Shown: positions 26,239 to 35,200, counted from the stretch's first letter. The stretch: 63,532 nucleotides of DNA from Acinetobacter sp. (GCA_031277915.1 JAITLL010000063.1:1-63532); one strand, 5' to 3'. Numbers and translations: made by a program. The notes: a model not told the origin generated them from the sequence alone.

Positions 26239-26908
26239 TAATAGGATCTCCTGAATATTCTCTAGATTGTTTCATTATTTGAATCATCTTAGGATTAAAG
26301 TCTTGGTTAAAGACTTTTTTAAACATTTCACGATTAATGAATAATGGTCCGTCATTCATTCTTAATTGTGCCAAATCAGTACTAGCTCGTGCTGCATTTA
26401 ACTTTGCAAAAGTATCTTTTAGGTCTTCAATTTTTGAGTAAATTTCTTTACCTTGATCAAATTTGCTTAAGTTACGAAGTTCAAGCAGCTCATCGACAGC
26501 AAATGCACTTAGAAATCGAACTTTAAACGCCGTTTGCTGAAATTCACCAACAATCCGAGCACCTTCTTTCATTGCATGTTTGAGTACATAATTATGAAAC
26601 TTTATGTACATTCGAGTATGAAAAGCAGGATCAGACATATTACTTTCAGGAAGTTTATTAACATCCCATTCCATGCCAAAACGCACTGCCATTAATAACT
26701 CAATGGTGTTTCCTACCTCAGCCCATTGGTTGATGTTCATCATAAAGTTATAGGGCCTAGCCATATAATAATTTCGGATTTTAATATGGTCATTGCAAAG
26801 AGGCTCTGTTATTTCACAAACTTTCTCTTCATGAGGGTAAGCATCCCAAGCAGGTGATGAGCCCGGTATATTACGACTGTATGGATTTCCTAAATTATTA
26901 TCTGACAT
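26213..26908 (-). CDS. hypothetical protein behind a PAAR gene, candidate type VI effector
   Basis: A soluble protein of about 231 residues, rich in helices, with no signal peptide and no family that I recognise. The ATG at 26908 is preferred over the GTG at 26920; either way it lies at the end of the PAAR gene and is coupled to it. Such genes right after a PAAR gene and before lipoproteins are often cargo toxins carried on the type VI spike. No catalytic motif can be named, so a chaperone or adaptor role is also possible. Confidence 0.6.
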   Translation of the reverse strand: MSDNNLGNPYSRNIPGSSPAWDAYPHEEKVCEITEPLCNDHIKIRNYYMARPYNFMMNINQWAEVGNTIELLMAVRFGMEWDVNKLPESNMSDPAFHTRMYIKFHNYVLKHAMKEGARIVGEFQQTAFKVRFLSAFAVDELLELRNLSKFDQGKEIYSKIEDLKDTFAKLNAARASTDLAQLRMNDGPLFINREMFKKVFNQDFNPKMIQIMKQSREYSGDPINVREKGLY

Positions 26909-26910
26909 TC

Positions 26911-27450
26911 TTAATTCCACTCAGCCATAGGCTTAGATAAATCAAAAGTTGTTAAATCGATTTCTTTGGCTTCTGTACCTGTTTTAATTAACTTGGTATA
27001 ACCGCTTTTATCTGTAAACCCTTCGATTTCAGTGCCGTCAGGACCTTTTAATTTAAAATATTGTTGTGCAAGTGGTTTACTAGTCTCTTGATCTTTAAGC
27101 TGAAACTTAAGCCCATGTTCATCAGTTTGAGGTACAAAACTATCTTGAGCTTTACTCGCTGGTGAACTTTGTGCAGAACCGCCACCATTATCTTGAACTA
27201 CTAAGTTTTGTTGAGGTAGTAATTTACATCCACAAGAAAGCGAATCGTTAACACGGGCAGCAGCTTTACCAAAGATTTGCATATACGGGTCGCCAGAAAC
27301 AATCGTTGCGACAATTTTATGGGTGGGGCAAGTAGCTTTGTCACCGACACAGGCAACGGGAATACCGTCAACTAGGAACATGCTGTTCCCTGAAATTACT
27401 TGACCACCGCCAGTAGTGGGGCAGCCTATTGTTATATATGGTGTTGCCAA
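26911..27450 (-). CDS. PAAR-domain type VI secretion spike protein with C-terminal extension
   Basis: A 179-residue protein. Residues 1-95 are a PAAR domain (TIGCPTTGGGQVISGNSMFLVDG, CVGDKATCPTH, MQIFGKAAARVNDSLSCGC), which caps the VgrG spike. After a Ser/Gln-rich linker the C-terminal 65 residues (LKFQLKDQETSKPLAQQYFKLKGPDGTEIEGFTDKSGYTKLI) look like a small beta domain used to dock cargo. No VgrG gene is present in this window. It leads the operon PAAR - candidate effector - two lipoproteins. Confidence 0.9.
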   Translation of the reverse strand: MATPYITIGCPTTGGGQVISGNSMFLVDGIPVACVGDKATCPTHKIVATIVSGDPYMQIFGKAAARVNDSLSCGCKLLPQQNLVVQDNGGGSAQSSPASKAQDSFVPQTDEHGLKFQLKDQETSKPLAQQYFKLKGPDGTEIEGFTDKSGYTKLIKTGTEAKEIDLTTFDLSKPMAEWN

Positions 27451-27633
27451 ATTTATTTATTCCTTCTTATCTTCAGAAAGTGCCAAAATCATACCAAAGA
27501 GGGGGTAGACAGTACTGTATATTTTTATTGTTCAGTTAAGAACTATTCCCTCCAAGGCCCCCGTGCCACAACAGAACTTTAATTTTTTGCGCTGATTTAA
27601 AGTAATTTACCGTTGCGACACAGAGATAAGGGA

Positions 27634-27652
27634 GCTAAGCCAAACGCTTAGC
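27634..27652 (-). repeat. hairpin over the end of the small secreted protein gene
   Basis: A perfect 6-bp stem GCTAAG/CTTAGC, read on the minus strand as GCTAAGCGTTTGGCTTAGC, covering the stop codon at 27648. A nearly identical sequence is at 29214-29232, near the paralogous gene. No T tract follows. Confidence 0.5.
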
Positions 27653-27932
27653 CCATGTCTTCTTTATCGCACCGCCGCATCACACTAAAAAAAGTAGGGG
27701 CAAAGTCCTGTGGGAGAGCAGGACTTTGCAAACTGATATGTTCTAGACGTTGCATGAGCTGAGGCGAATAGGCTTCTTCAAGCCGTTGGTAAATACAGTC
27801 GCAACTGGCTTGAGTGTGCCCACCAGACAGGCAAATTTCTTCAAAATCCTGCTGAGTGTGAATGTCGCAACCAGAAACACCGTAATCGCCTATTAAAAGG
27901 CTTAAAGCCAAAATAGGTTTATAAAGTTTCAT
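27648..27932 (-). CDS. small cysteine-rich secreted protein, paralogue of the gene at 29364
   Basis: A 94-residue protein with an N-terminal signal (MKLYKPILALSLLIGDYGVSG; the following cysteine may be a lipid site). The mature part has CLSGGH..ASCDCIYQRLEEAYSPQLMQRLEHISLQSP..P.DF and a last cysteine MRRC. The same pattern recurs in the 91-residue protein encoded at 29364-29639. The family is not recognised; the four shared cysteines suggest disulfide bonding outside the cytoplasm. Confidence 0.7.
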   Translation of the reverse strand: MKLYKPILALSLLIGDYGVSGCDIHTQQDFEEICLSGGHTQASCDCIYQRLEEAYSPQLMQRLEHISLQSPALPQDFAPTFFSVMRRCDKEDMG

Positions 27933-28189
27933 ATTATTCTCATGATAATTTTAACTATGTTATTAATAAAAAATAAGCCGCTTATATTTAAAGCATTAAA
28001 ATCATTTTTTTGGATGTAATTAATCCACCTATAAAATAAGGAAAAGAAAATGATTAAAATTTTAAAATAAAAATAATTTATAAATTTAAAAAATTAGATA
28101 ATAGAAAACCTAAATTTTAAATAAATCAAAGTTTATAGGGGAGAGGGGATAAGTTTATATAGTGGCATGGTCAACTCCTTAAAATTTAT

Positions 28190-28432
28190 GGAGTCCTACC
28201 ACCAGATCACCGTCAATTGATTTAGGTGGTAGAACGGAAGAGGGTTGACAGACTGGGCATACAAGCCAGCACGCGCAAGCGCGTCCCCCTCCCGTCCTAC
28301 CTCAACGGTAAGGGGGAGTGCGGGTTGCGCACAAGTCTCATACTCAGGAGAGAATGTACCTGATACGCTGTATACTCGGTCTGTCAAAACCGACTGGCAA
28401 TGTAGGCCAGCGAGACCATAATAATCATAAGT
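28190..28432 (-). ncRNA. GC-rich structured RNA-like element
   Basis: The 762-bp gap 27933-28694 is AT-rich apart from this block, which is full of inverted repeats: TACCACC/GGTGGTA, ACGCGC-AA-GCGCGT, CCCCCT/AGGGGG and CTGGC/GCCAG. A long-range pair, GGTTGACAGAC near 28244 with GTCTGTCAAAACC near 28379, encloses about 130 bases. The composition and layout remind me of the C4-antisense-RNA-like small RNAs reported in several copies in Acinetobacter genomes, but I cannot confirm that. The strand is uncertain. The flanks show nothing else. Confidence 0.5.
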
Positions 28433-28694
28433 TTTTAACAGGTCAATTCAATTTAAATAAAATATTATAAAAATTTTAATTATAGTTTTATATTTTAATT
28501 AAACTCAAAAATTAATCTATTAAAATAGATAAATGAGCAAAGATAATAAAGTTAAACTAAACCATTATATAAAATTTAAAATGTATGAAAGTTATTCATA
28601 AATATACAGTGCTGTTCTTAGTCTTTATGAGGCTTATCATTTATTTTTTCTATAAAAATGAGTATTCTATTTCGAAATTAAAGAACTTGAAGAT

Positions 28695-29192
28695 ATGAAA
28701 AAATTACTTTTATGTGGGGCTGTTGCGGTTTGTACTACATTACATGCTGAAAATTTAACTTCAGTGAATGATATCTATAAATTAAGTGATCCAAGTGATG
28801 CCGCTTATAGTCGTATTAACCAGAGTTCTAATAAATCTGTTAGAGAACTTGGACAAAATACGGCAGGCCCAAGTGAGGAAGCTGTGTTTCAACTGCGGCA
28901 CAAGAAGCGTGAGATCGAAAGAAAAGATGCATTGTGTAAAGCTGCTTTCGAGATGGCTGATAATATTATGAATGAGCGTCAAGCTGGGGTGAGTAAAGCA
29001 ATCCAGCTACAGTCAAATTTGCAGACTGCTTATAGATCTCCTGAGTACACAAAATATCAGGTGTATTTAATAAATAAAGCCTACGATGAGCCTGTTTATA
29101 CAAAAAAAGTAGCAACATATTATGTGAGTAAGGAATTTGCCTATAAATCATTTTTTGAATGCAAAAAAAGTGTATATAGCTTAATTCCATAA
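28695..29192 (+). CDS. hypothetical secreted protein
   Basis: A 165-residue protein with a clear signal peptide (MKKLLLCGAVAVCTTLHAEN, cleavage after HA). The mature part is helical and charged, with two cysteines (DALCKAAFE and FFECKKS) that could form a disulfide. The start is supported by the signal peptide and the upstream GAAGAT. No family is recognised, and the neighbours give no clear functional hint. Confidence 0.75.
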   Translation: MKKLLLCGAVAVCTTLHAENLTSVNDIYKLSDPSDAAYSRINQSSNKSVRELGQNTAGPSEEAVFQLRHKKREIERKDALCKAAFEMADNIMNERQAGVSKAIQLQSNLQTAYRSPEYTKYQVYLINKAYDEPVYTKKVATYYVSKEFAYKSFFECKKSVYSLIP

Positions 29193-29213
29193 GCTGAAAG
29201 GCGGTTTTTAAAA

Positions 29214-29232
29214 GCTAAGCGTTGAGCTTAGC
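29214..29232. repeat. second copy of the GCTAAG hairpin
   Basis: GCTAAGCGTTGAGCTTAGC, 17 of 19 bases identical to the minus-strand reading of 27634-27652. It lies downstream of both the plus-strand gene ending at 29192 and the minus-strand gene at 29364. Confidence 0.5.
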
Positions 29233-29238
29233 TTGAAC

Positions 29239-29298
29239 TTAAAACGTATAACGGTAATGAATAAATACGCGGTGCAGGTCCCAATTTTTAGGCGTCAT
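29239..29298 (-). pseudogene. remnant of an outer-membrane beta-barrel gene (last 19 codons)
   Basis: Read on the minus strand this stretch encodes MTPKNWDLHRVFIHYRYTF and a stop. Alternating hydrophobic residues and a terminal phenylalanine are the signature of the last strand of outer-membrane barrels. Upstream of it the frame is lost in AT-rich DNA. It looks like the decayed 3' end of a porin-like gene; with so short a piece this remains tentative. Confidence 0.4.
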
Positions 29299-29363
29299 GC
29301 CAATTATTTTATCTAAAATAAAAATTAAAAAACTTGTCTATTTGCTTTAATGAACTCGTAAAT

Positions 29364-29639
29364 TTAGGACCGACACTTTTGCATCGTACGCTGCATAGTC
29401 TTTACAAAATCACGCGGTACTTCTGGGCTTTGTAGACTTAAACTTCCAAGTTTATGCATAAATTTAGGCGAGTATTGGCGCTCTAAACGGTGGTAAATAC
29501 ACAGACAAGTTGCGCGGCTATGCCCGGCTGCGATGCATTTTAAGTAAAAGTCACGTTGTGCAGGATGCTTGTAGCCAGCAGAGGCAATCGATACAAATAA
29601 TAATCCACCCAAAAAAACTGAAAAATTATAAAAAGACAT
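29364..29639 (-). CDS. small cysteine-containing secreted protein, paralogue of the gene at 27648
   Basis: A 91-residue protein with a signal peptide (MSFYNFSVFLGGLLFVSIASAG). It shares CIAAGHSRATCLCIYHRLERQYSPKF and SLQSPEVPRDF..TM....C with the 94-residue protein 1.7 kb away, on the same strand. The two genes flank the GC-rich element and the secreted-protein gene, pointing to a local duplication. Function unknown. The 306-bp gap to the next gene (29640-29945) is AT-rich and shows no further feature. Confidence 0.7.
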   Translation of the reverse strand: MSFYNFSVFLGGLLFVSIASAGYKHPAQRDFYLKCIAAGHSRATCLCIYHRLERQYSPKFMHKLGSLSLQSPEVPRDFVKTMQRTMQKCRS

Positions 29640-29945
29640 ATCCCTTCTCTTTGTTTTTTCTTTATCAACTACTTAGCACAATAGTATTTGTGCGAAATAT
29701 TGGCAAAACTCACGCCTTCATCATAGTTAGAACAGTTTTAGAGGTCAAATTGATTTGAAGATGAAAAACATTTTGCGGTTTAAAAAGAGACAAATCACAT
29801 TGTTGCTGTTTTGAAGACAGTGTTGCGACATTAAACACCCTATGTTTTTACATGCTTTTTTGTTTTTATAAATGCTTTAGCTTTGATTTGTTTTTAAATT
29901 TTTAAAACATCTTTGTAATGACTTTAAAATAACAGGATGCAGCTT

Positions 29946-30653
29946 ATGCCAGAGACCTCAATTCATCAAGAGACACAAAGTACGTGGGCAGTATGTCGAG
30001 ATCCTGTTTTACTCACCATGGTGGGTGGGGCAATTGATACCATTGGCTATATTGCGCTATTTGGTTTTTTTACAGCGCATGTCACAGGTAACTTGGTGTT
30101 GGCAGGAGCAGCCTTAGTAAAGGGCGGTACAGGGGTCTGGATTAAACTTGCTGCTATTCCATTGTTTATTTTGACGGTGATGATTACCAAACTGTTAATT
30201 GACCGTAGTCAGGTCAAACACAAAACGTTGTCTTATTTATTTTTATTTGAAGCTATTTTTCTATGTGCATTTATGGTTTCAGGACTTTACTTCGAGCCAT
30301 TTAAAAATGCCGATGCGATTACAGTTGCGCTCACAGGTGGACTTGGTTTAATTGCCTTGGCTATTCGTAATACTTCAAGTAAAACCCTCATTAAAAATAT
30401 TAGCCCAAGTACCATGATGACCGGTAACACCACACAGCTTGGGATTGATATTGCCAACTTGCTTAAAAACAATAATGCTGCCAATCGGGCAAGCTTGCTT
30501 AAAAGTGCCAGTATCGTAATTGGCTTTGTGATAGGTGCTTTGATGGGAGCTGTACTTTATGTCTATTTTGACTTTTGGAGTGTAGCGCCGTTTATTTTGC
30601 CTATTTTTTATTTTTCATATTTAGCATCCAAGCAAAAATTTAATCAAGCTTAG
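29946..30653 (+). CDS. DUF1275 (YoaK-like) inner-membrane protein
   Basis: A 235-residue membrane protein with about six hydrophobic segments. The start of the family domain is visible as GGAIDTIGYIALFGFFTAHVTGNLVLAGAAL, with MTGNTTQLGIDIA later. I use the ATG at 29946 because the ACAGGA ribosome site stands 8 bp before it and overlaps the ATG at 29937. The substrate of DUF1275 proteins is unknown. It is a single gene followed by its own terminator. Confidence 0.88.
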   Translation: MPETSIHQETQSTWAVCRDPVLLTMVGGAIDTIGYIALFGFFTAHVTGNLVLAGAALVKGGTGVWIKLAAIPLFILTVMITKLLIDRSQVKHKTLSYLFLFEAIFLCAFMVSGLYFEPFKNADAITVALTGGLGLIALAIRNTSSKTLIKNISPSTMMTGNTTQLGIDIANLLKNNNAANRASLLKSASIVIGFVIGALMGAVLYVYFDFWSVAPFILPIFYFSYLASKQKFNQA

Positions 30654-30669
30654 TCAAAATGCGTGAACT

Positions 30670-30697
30670 AAAAGCCTGAAAAACAATTCAGGCTTTT
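30670..30697 (+). terminator. terminator after the DUF1275 gene
   Basis: Stem AAAAGCCTGA / TCAGGCTTTT, located 17 bp beyond the stop codon. Confidence 0.75.
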
Positions 30698-30799
30698 GTC
30701 TATAAATTGAGAGAAATGGAAGTAAGGCGAAAATTGTTCGTCGAATGCTTTACAGGCATAATGACGAGTGGGGAAATACATTCGCGAAAGGAATGCATA

Positions 30800-32710
30800 A
30801 TGACAAAGTCTGGCCATTATTTCATGCTCACAATAATGGGACTGCTTAGCGGTTGTCAGGTTATTCATTTAAAAGAAAGTAACTTAAGCAGCGCCTTAAA
30901 AAGTAAAAATGAAAGCATTCTGACCGACGGCACTTTAAGCCATCAAACTCAAAACTTGCTGTACTTGGTCAAAAAAAATGAAAAAACCTGCCTGCAAAAT
31001 TTTGATGATTGTTTAAAGCAGGTTCAAAGCCTGTCTGAAAATAGCAACCGTGAAGAGCGTTATGCCGCACTTAGTGAAATTTACTTGGCAAAAGCTTTAG
31101 ATGTCGGGCATAGCAGTCAGTGTAATAGCAGTAAAAGTAATAGTTGTGTTGAGCAAGAGCTGGCTTTATATGATAAAAGCTTGCGCTATAGCTATGTCTA
31201 TTTGTTCGACTCTGAAGAATCACCTTTCGATCGGGTATTTGACCATCGTCAAAATCAGGTGCGTATTTTTTATAACGTAGCTTTGTCGAAGCTCATGACC
31301 ACGTATTTTAATCATTTAAATACGAATCATTTTCCGCCTTTGCTCAAAGCAGATGGACATGAGTACCATGTCAATTTTGACCATGCGGTAGATGTACAAA
31401 ATATTGAAGTCGATACTTTCCGCTCCAGCTATAACATGAACTTTTCAGGGTTTAATACTGTCAACCGTAAGGATGGTTTAGGCGCAGAATTTATTGTGGG
31501 GCGTAAAGAGCATGATGCAAATCATGGCTTTATTTTAAACCCCGATGCTTTTTATGCTCACCAGACGAATCCAAATATTCATTTGCCTCGGTTTTTTCCA
31601 GTCACTGCTATTGCTTACCCAAAACAAAAAGCAACAGCAGATCAGGTGATTGCTGGAGCAGATTTAGAAATTGCCATGTTCGACCCATATCGACAAGACC
31701 GTGTAAAAGTTGAAGGTGTGGACTATCCACTCACCGCAAACTATTCGGCACCTTATGGGCTTTGGCTGTCAAAATATAATTTAGGTGCAGCGGGCTATTG
31801 GTCTTTAGTGAATAAAGAATCTAATTTGATCATGCCGCATTTATATATGTTGGAACCTTTTAACCCCAATAAAAAAATCATTGTATTTATTCATGGTTTG
31901 GCCAGTAGTCCAGAGGCTTGGGTGAGCTTAACCAATGACATTATGGGCGATGCTGAATTAAGGCAAAACTATCAAGTTTGGCAGGTGTTTTATTCAACCA
32001 ATATGCCGATTTTTGAAAGTCGTTTTCAGATTTATTCTTTGCTGAATCAGGCTTTTCAAAACATTGCCAAAGACAGTTATGCTGCACATGATGCGGTGTT
32101 AGTCGGGCATAGTATGGGTGGAGTGATTAGCCGCCTATTGGTAAGCGATGCCGATGTTTCAGAGCTAGCCATGCAAAAAATGAATGAAGCACAGTTAAAC
32201 CGTTTAAAAGAAAATCCAATAATTCGAGAGCGGTTTCAGTTCAAAACTTTGCCCTATTTTAAGCGGGTTGTTTTTGTTTCGGCACCGCATCATGGTACTG
32301 ACTACGCCGACCGCTGGTTTACTCAAATTGCCCGCCGTGTTATCCGTTTACCAGCCGATTTCTTTATTGCGGTCGAAATGAGAGATGAGAAAAATACAAA
32401 GCTCAGAAAAGGTTTAATTGAAAACGGAGCGAGTAATTTAAGTCGTTCCTCTAACTTTATGCAGCTTACGCAAGCCATTCAGCCTTCGTCCAACGTGGTC
32501 TATCATTCGATTATGGGCAATATTGATGGCACGACTGATAAGTTAAAAAGCAGCGATGGAATTGTACCGTATCAAAGTTCACATTTAGGTGGTGAACAGT
32601 CGGAACTGATGATTAAGGGCGGGCATTCAATTCAAACTACCCCAGAAGCGATTTTAGAATTACGCCGTATTTTACGGTTGCATTTAAAGCAGTCACAGCC
32701 TTTAAAGTAG
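30800..32710 (+). CDS. lipoprotein alpha/beta-hydrolase, lipase-like
   Basis: A 636-residue protein starting at the ATG with the lipoprotein signal MTKSGHYFMLTIMGLLSGC (lipid cysteine 19) and an AAAGGAA site before it; upstream in-frame codons are not part of the protein. The N-terminal 300 residues are an accessory domain. The C-terminal half is an alpha/beta-hydrolase with the oxyanion segment IIVFIHGLASSPEAW, nucleophile serine in GHSMGG, SAPHHGTDYADRW, and a likely catalytic histidine in KGGHSIQ near the end. It probably acts as an outer-membrane-anchored esterase or lipase. Its substrate is unknown. Confidence 0.85.
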   Translation: MTKSGHYFMLTIMGLLSGCQVIHLKESNLSSALKSKNESILTDGTLSHQTQNLLYLVKKNEKTCLQNFDDCLKQVQSLSENSNREERYAALSEIYLAKALDVGHSSQCNSSKSNSCVEQELALYDKSLRYSYVYLFDSEESPFDRVFDHRQNQVRIFYNVALSKLMTTYFNHLNTNHFPPLLKADGHEYHVNFDHAVDVQNIEVDTFRSSYNMNFSGFNTVNRKDGLGAEFIVGRKEHDANHGFILNPDAFYAHQTNPNIHLPRFFPVTAIAYPKQKATADQVIAGADLEIAMFDPYRQDRVKVEGVDYPLTANYSAPYGLWLSKYNLGAAGYWSLVNKESNLIMPHLYMLEPFNPNKKIIVFIHGLASSPEAWVSLTNDIMGDAELRQNYQVWQVFYSTNMPIFESRFQIYSLLNQAFQNIAKDSYAAHDAVLVGHSMGGVISRLLVSDADVSELAMQKMNEAQLNRLKENPIIRERFQFKTLPYFKRVVFVSAPHHGTDYADRWFTQIARRVIRLPADFFIAVEMRDEKNTKLRKGLIENGASNLSRSSNFMQLTQAIQPSSNVVYHSIMGNIDGTTDKLKSSDGIVPYQSSHLGGEQSELMIKGGHSIQTTPEAILELRRILRLHLKQSQPLK

Positions 32711-32728
32711 AAATTTTATTTCAAAAAA

Positions 32729-32758
32729 AACCACTGCTGAACTGGGTCAACAGTGGTT
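32729..32758. terminator. bidirectional terminator between convergent genes
   Basis: Inverted repeat AACCACTGCTGA / TCAACAGTGGTT with one mismatch and an A tract on the left. It serves the lipase gene on the plus strand and the permease gene on the minus strand. Confidence 0.7.
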
Positions 32759-32765
32759 GAAATGA

Positions 32766-34100
32766 TTAATTAAGCTGGTTTTGCTTAAGCGATTTTTTAT
32801 GCTCAAAGTAGCTGATTGAAAAAATAACCAAGCCGACCAAATACAACACTACAGACAAGAGTAATAAATCTAACCCTGCGGCATAGAGCAACCAAAGCGC
32901 ATAAATTGAAGCAACACTAGCAATAGCAATATGTGGTGTGCGTTTATGGCGAATCGATTCTTTAAGATAAAAAGCCGACACCAGAAAATAAGGCAGCAAA
33001 ATCATGACCGATGAAATCAATAAAAGCTGGGTGTAGTTTTTATTGAAAAAATACACAGCAATGAGAGAACCTTGTACGACAATGGTGGTTAGCCAAAGTG
33101 ATGAAATGGGTACATTGTTTTGATTATTCTTTAAAAATAATTTAGGGAATGCGCCATTTTTTGCAGCCAAAAATGGAATTTCAGTTGCAAATAACGTCCA
33201 GCTTAAATAAGACGAAGAAACTGAAATAATAAGCCCGATGGTAATAACGATTGTGCCTGGTAAACCGATCAGTTGCTGCAAAATGGTTGCCATTGATGGG
33301 TTATGCATGCCCGCAAGCGCTTCACGACTCACCACGCCATAAGCCAATACGGTCACCATCACGTAAAAACTTAACGCCAGTAACACACCTAAAATGGTTG
33401 CTTTACCAATGTCATAGCGGTTTTTTGCACGCGATGATAAAACCACAGCACCCTCAATACCCGTAAATACCCAAAGGGTAATCAGCATCAGGTCTTTCAC
33501 TTGCTGCCAAAGTGGCACTTTTAAAGAGAAGTCATTTAAGTTGAGCTTGAATAAATCAAACTTAAAGGCAATGAAAGTAAAGAAGATAAAAACCACCATT
33601 GGAATGATTTTGGCAATGGTGGCCAATAAATTTACAACAGCCGCTTCTTTAATGCCTCGGCTCACTAACCAGTGCACCAGCCATACAAAAATGCTTGAGC
33701 CAATCAGAGAGTAGAGTGTATTACCTTCACCAAAAATAATATGGTCTTTGCTGTCGGTAAACATACCAACGCCTGAAAAGGCAATGACCACATAACCGAC
33801 AATACCAATGGTGGTACACAACCAATAACCCCACGCCGAGCAAAAACCGATCAGGTCTCCAAAACCTTCACGTGCATAGTTATAAATACCACCGTCTAAA
33901 TCTGGTCGTTGACGCGTTAAATGTAATAGCGTGAGCGCCAAGAAAATAATGCCGACCCCAGTAATGAGCCATGCAACAAGAAGGGCAGAGCCGTTGGCAA
34001 CCTGAGCCATATTTTGCGGTAGGCTAAATACACCTGACCCCACCATAGAGCTAAATACCAGCGCTGTAAGAGACAATAGTCCAATTTTGGCAGCAGACAT
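32766..34100 (-). CDS. APC-superfamily amino-acid permease/antiporter
   Basis: A 444-residue inner-membrane transporter with about twelve membrane segments. SSMVGSGVFSLPQNMA near the start is the APC substrate-binding motif, and GGIYNYAREGFGDLIGFCSAWGYW resembles arginine/ornithine antiporters. It is 5 bp downstream of mmuM, so the pair forms an operon. This could make it an importer for a methyl donor such as S-methylmethionine, although the sequence looks closer to the basic amino-acid antiporter group. Confidence 0.85.
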   Translation of the reverse strand: MSAAKIGLLSLTALVFSSMVGSGVFSLPQNMAQVANGSALLVAWLITGVGIIFLALTLLHLTRQRPDLDGGIYNYAREGFGDLIGFCSAWGYWLCTTIGIVGYVVIAFSGVGMFTDSKDHIIFGEGNTLYSLIGSSIFVWLVHWLVSRGIKEAAVVNLLATIAKIIPMVVFIFFTFIAFKFDLFKLNLNDFSLKVPLWQQVKDLMLITLWVFTGIEGAVVLSSRAKNRYDIGKATILGVLLALSFYVMVTVLAYGVVSREALAGMHNPSMATILQQLIGLPGTIVITIGLIISVSSSYLSWTLFATEIPFLAAKNGAFPKLFLKNNQNNVPISSLWLTTIVVQGSLIAVYFFNKNYTQLLLISSVMILLPYFLVSAFYLKESIRHKRTPHIAIASVASIYALWLLYAAGLDLLLLSVVLYLVGLVIFSISYFEHKKSLKQNQLN

Positions 34101-34105
34101 GGCAT

Positions 34106-34984
34106 TTATTCTTTAAAAAATTGAGAAAGTTCAGCAATGTGTTCTGGGCCAATACCGCAGCAACCGCCAACCAGACTTGCACCTGTTTTTTGCCATTGTT
34201 GAGCAAAACCAAGATAAGCTGGCGCATCTAAGTCTTTACGAATTTCATCCAGACCATCGTTGGCGGTAGCGCTTTCATCTTGCGGTGGGAACGCGTTGGC
34301 ATAAGCACCAATTTGTATAGACTCTGGAATAAGCTTTTTAATTTCATTAATCGCCTGCAAAATCACTTCAGGCTGGCAGCAGTTAAACAATACGGCTTTG
34401 GCATTTGATTTGTTTATAAACTCAGCGACTTGTTGCATGTTTTCGCCTGAACGAAGGAGTGCTTGTTCATGTTTGATTTCGTCTTGTAGCGTGAACGATA
34501 CCCAATAGTCTTTGCCATCTTGTGGTAACAAGGCATGCACTGTTTCAACTTCTTTTAAGCAAGACTGAGTTTCAGCGAGCCAGAAATCAACTTCTGGTGC
34601 CAATGTGTTAATGATGGGCTCAGCAAGGTTTTTAGCTTGTTCAGGTTGGAACAAGTCGGCGCGGTAAGAACCAAATAACGGTGGTAAACAGCCTGCAATT
34701 TTGACATTTTTGCCGCTTTCTTTAACCGCATTTTTTGCTTGTTCAATCGCAACTTTAATTAAACGGACGCCGTCAGTTTCAAAGCGTTCTTGACCAATGT
34801 GAAATGGTACAACAGCGTAGTTGTTAGTCGTAATGACTTCTGCACCCGCGTTAATAAAGTCGAGATGTACTTCTTTTACGGTTTCAGGGGCTTCAATCAG
34901 TGCAAGCGCAGACCATTCTGGTTGACGAAATGGAGCGCCACGACGGGCCAATTCACGACCTAAACCGCCATCTAAAATTTTCAT
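34106..34984 (-). CDS. mmuM: homocysteine S-methyltransferase
   Basis: A 292-residue cytoplasmic enzyme transferring a methyl group to homocysteine to give methionine, using S-methylmethionine or S-adenosylmethionine. The start ILDGGLGRELARRG, the first zinc cysteine in LFNCCQPE and the final zinc pair in GGCCGIGPEHI are all present. It is the first gene of an operon with the downstream permease. Length and motifs match the family fully. Confidence 0.92.
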   Translation of the reverse strand: MKILDGGLGRELARRGAPFRQPEWSALALIEAPETVKEVHLDFINAGAEVITTNNYAVVPFHIGQERFETDGVRLIKVAIEQAKNAVKESGKNVKIAGCLPPLFGSYRADLFQPEQAKNLAEPIINTLAPEVDFWLAETQSCLKEVETVHALLPQDGKDYWVSFTLQDEIKHEQALLRSGENMQQVAEFINKSNAKAVLFNCCQPEVILQAINEIKKLIPESIQIGAYANAFPPQDESATANDGLDEIRKDLDAPAYLGFAQQWQKTGASLVGGCCGIGPEHIAELSQFFKE

Positions 34985-35200
34985 AAATTACAACGTAAAG
35001 GGAGAAAAATAATTCAGCTAATCTAGCGTGTAGATGAGGTGTGTTCAATCGCGAATATGCTCGATATATTTCTAAATAAATTAGATTGTTATGAATATTT
35101 TTTCTTAAAAGAAATTCTGTAGATGATGTTCAGTTTTACTGATGAACTTCATGTGAAAACGAACGTGTATTAATTGGAAAATATAGAATGAAAAATGCCT

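Noticed and set aside
27400-27582. Open frame of 60 codons on the plus strand before the PAAR gene
   Set aside because: It overlaps the PAAR gene start on the other strand and has no ribosome site or recognisable sequence.
28196-28387. Open frame of 63 codons on the minus strand
   Set aside because: It lies wholly inside the GC-rich structured element and its codons follow the inverted repeats, so the RNA-like structure is the better explanation. A leader peptide cannot be fully excluded.
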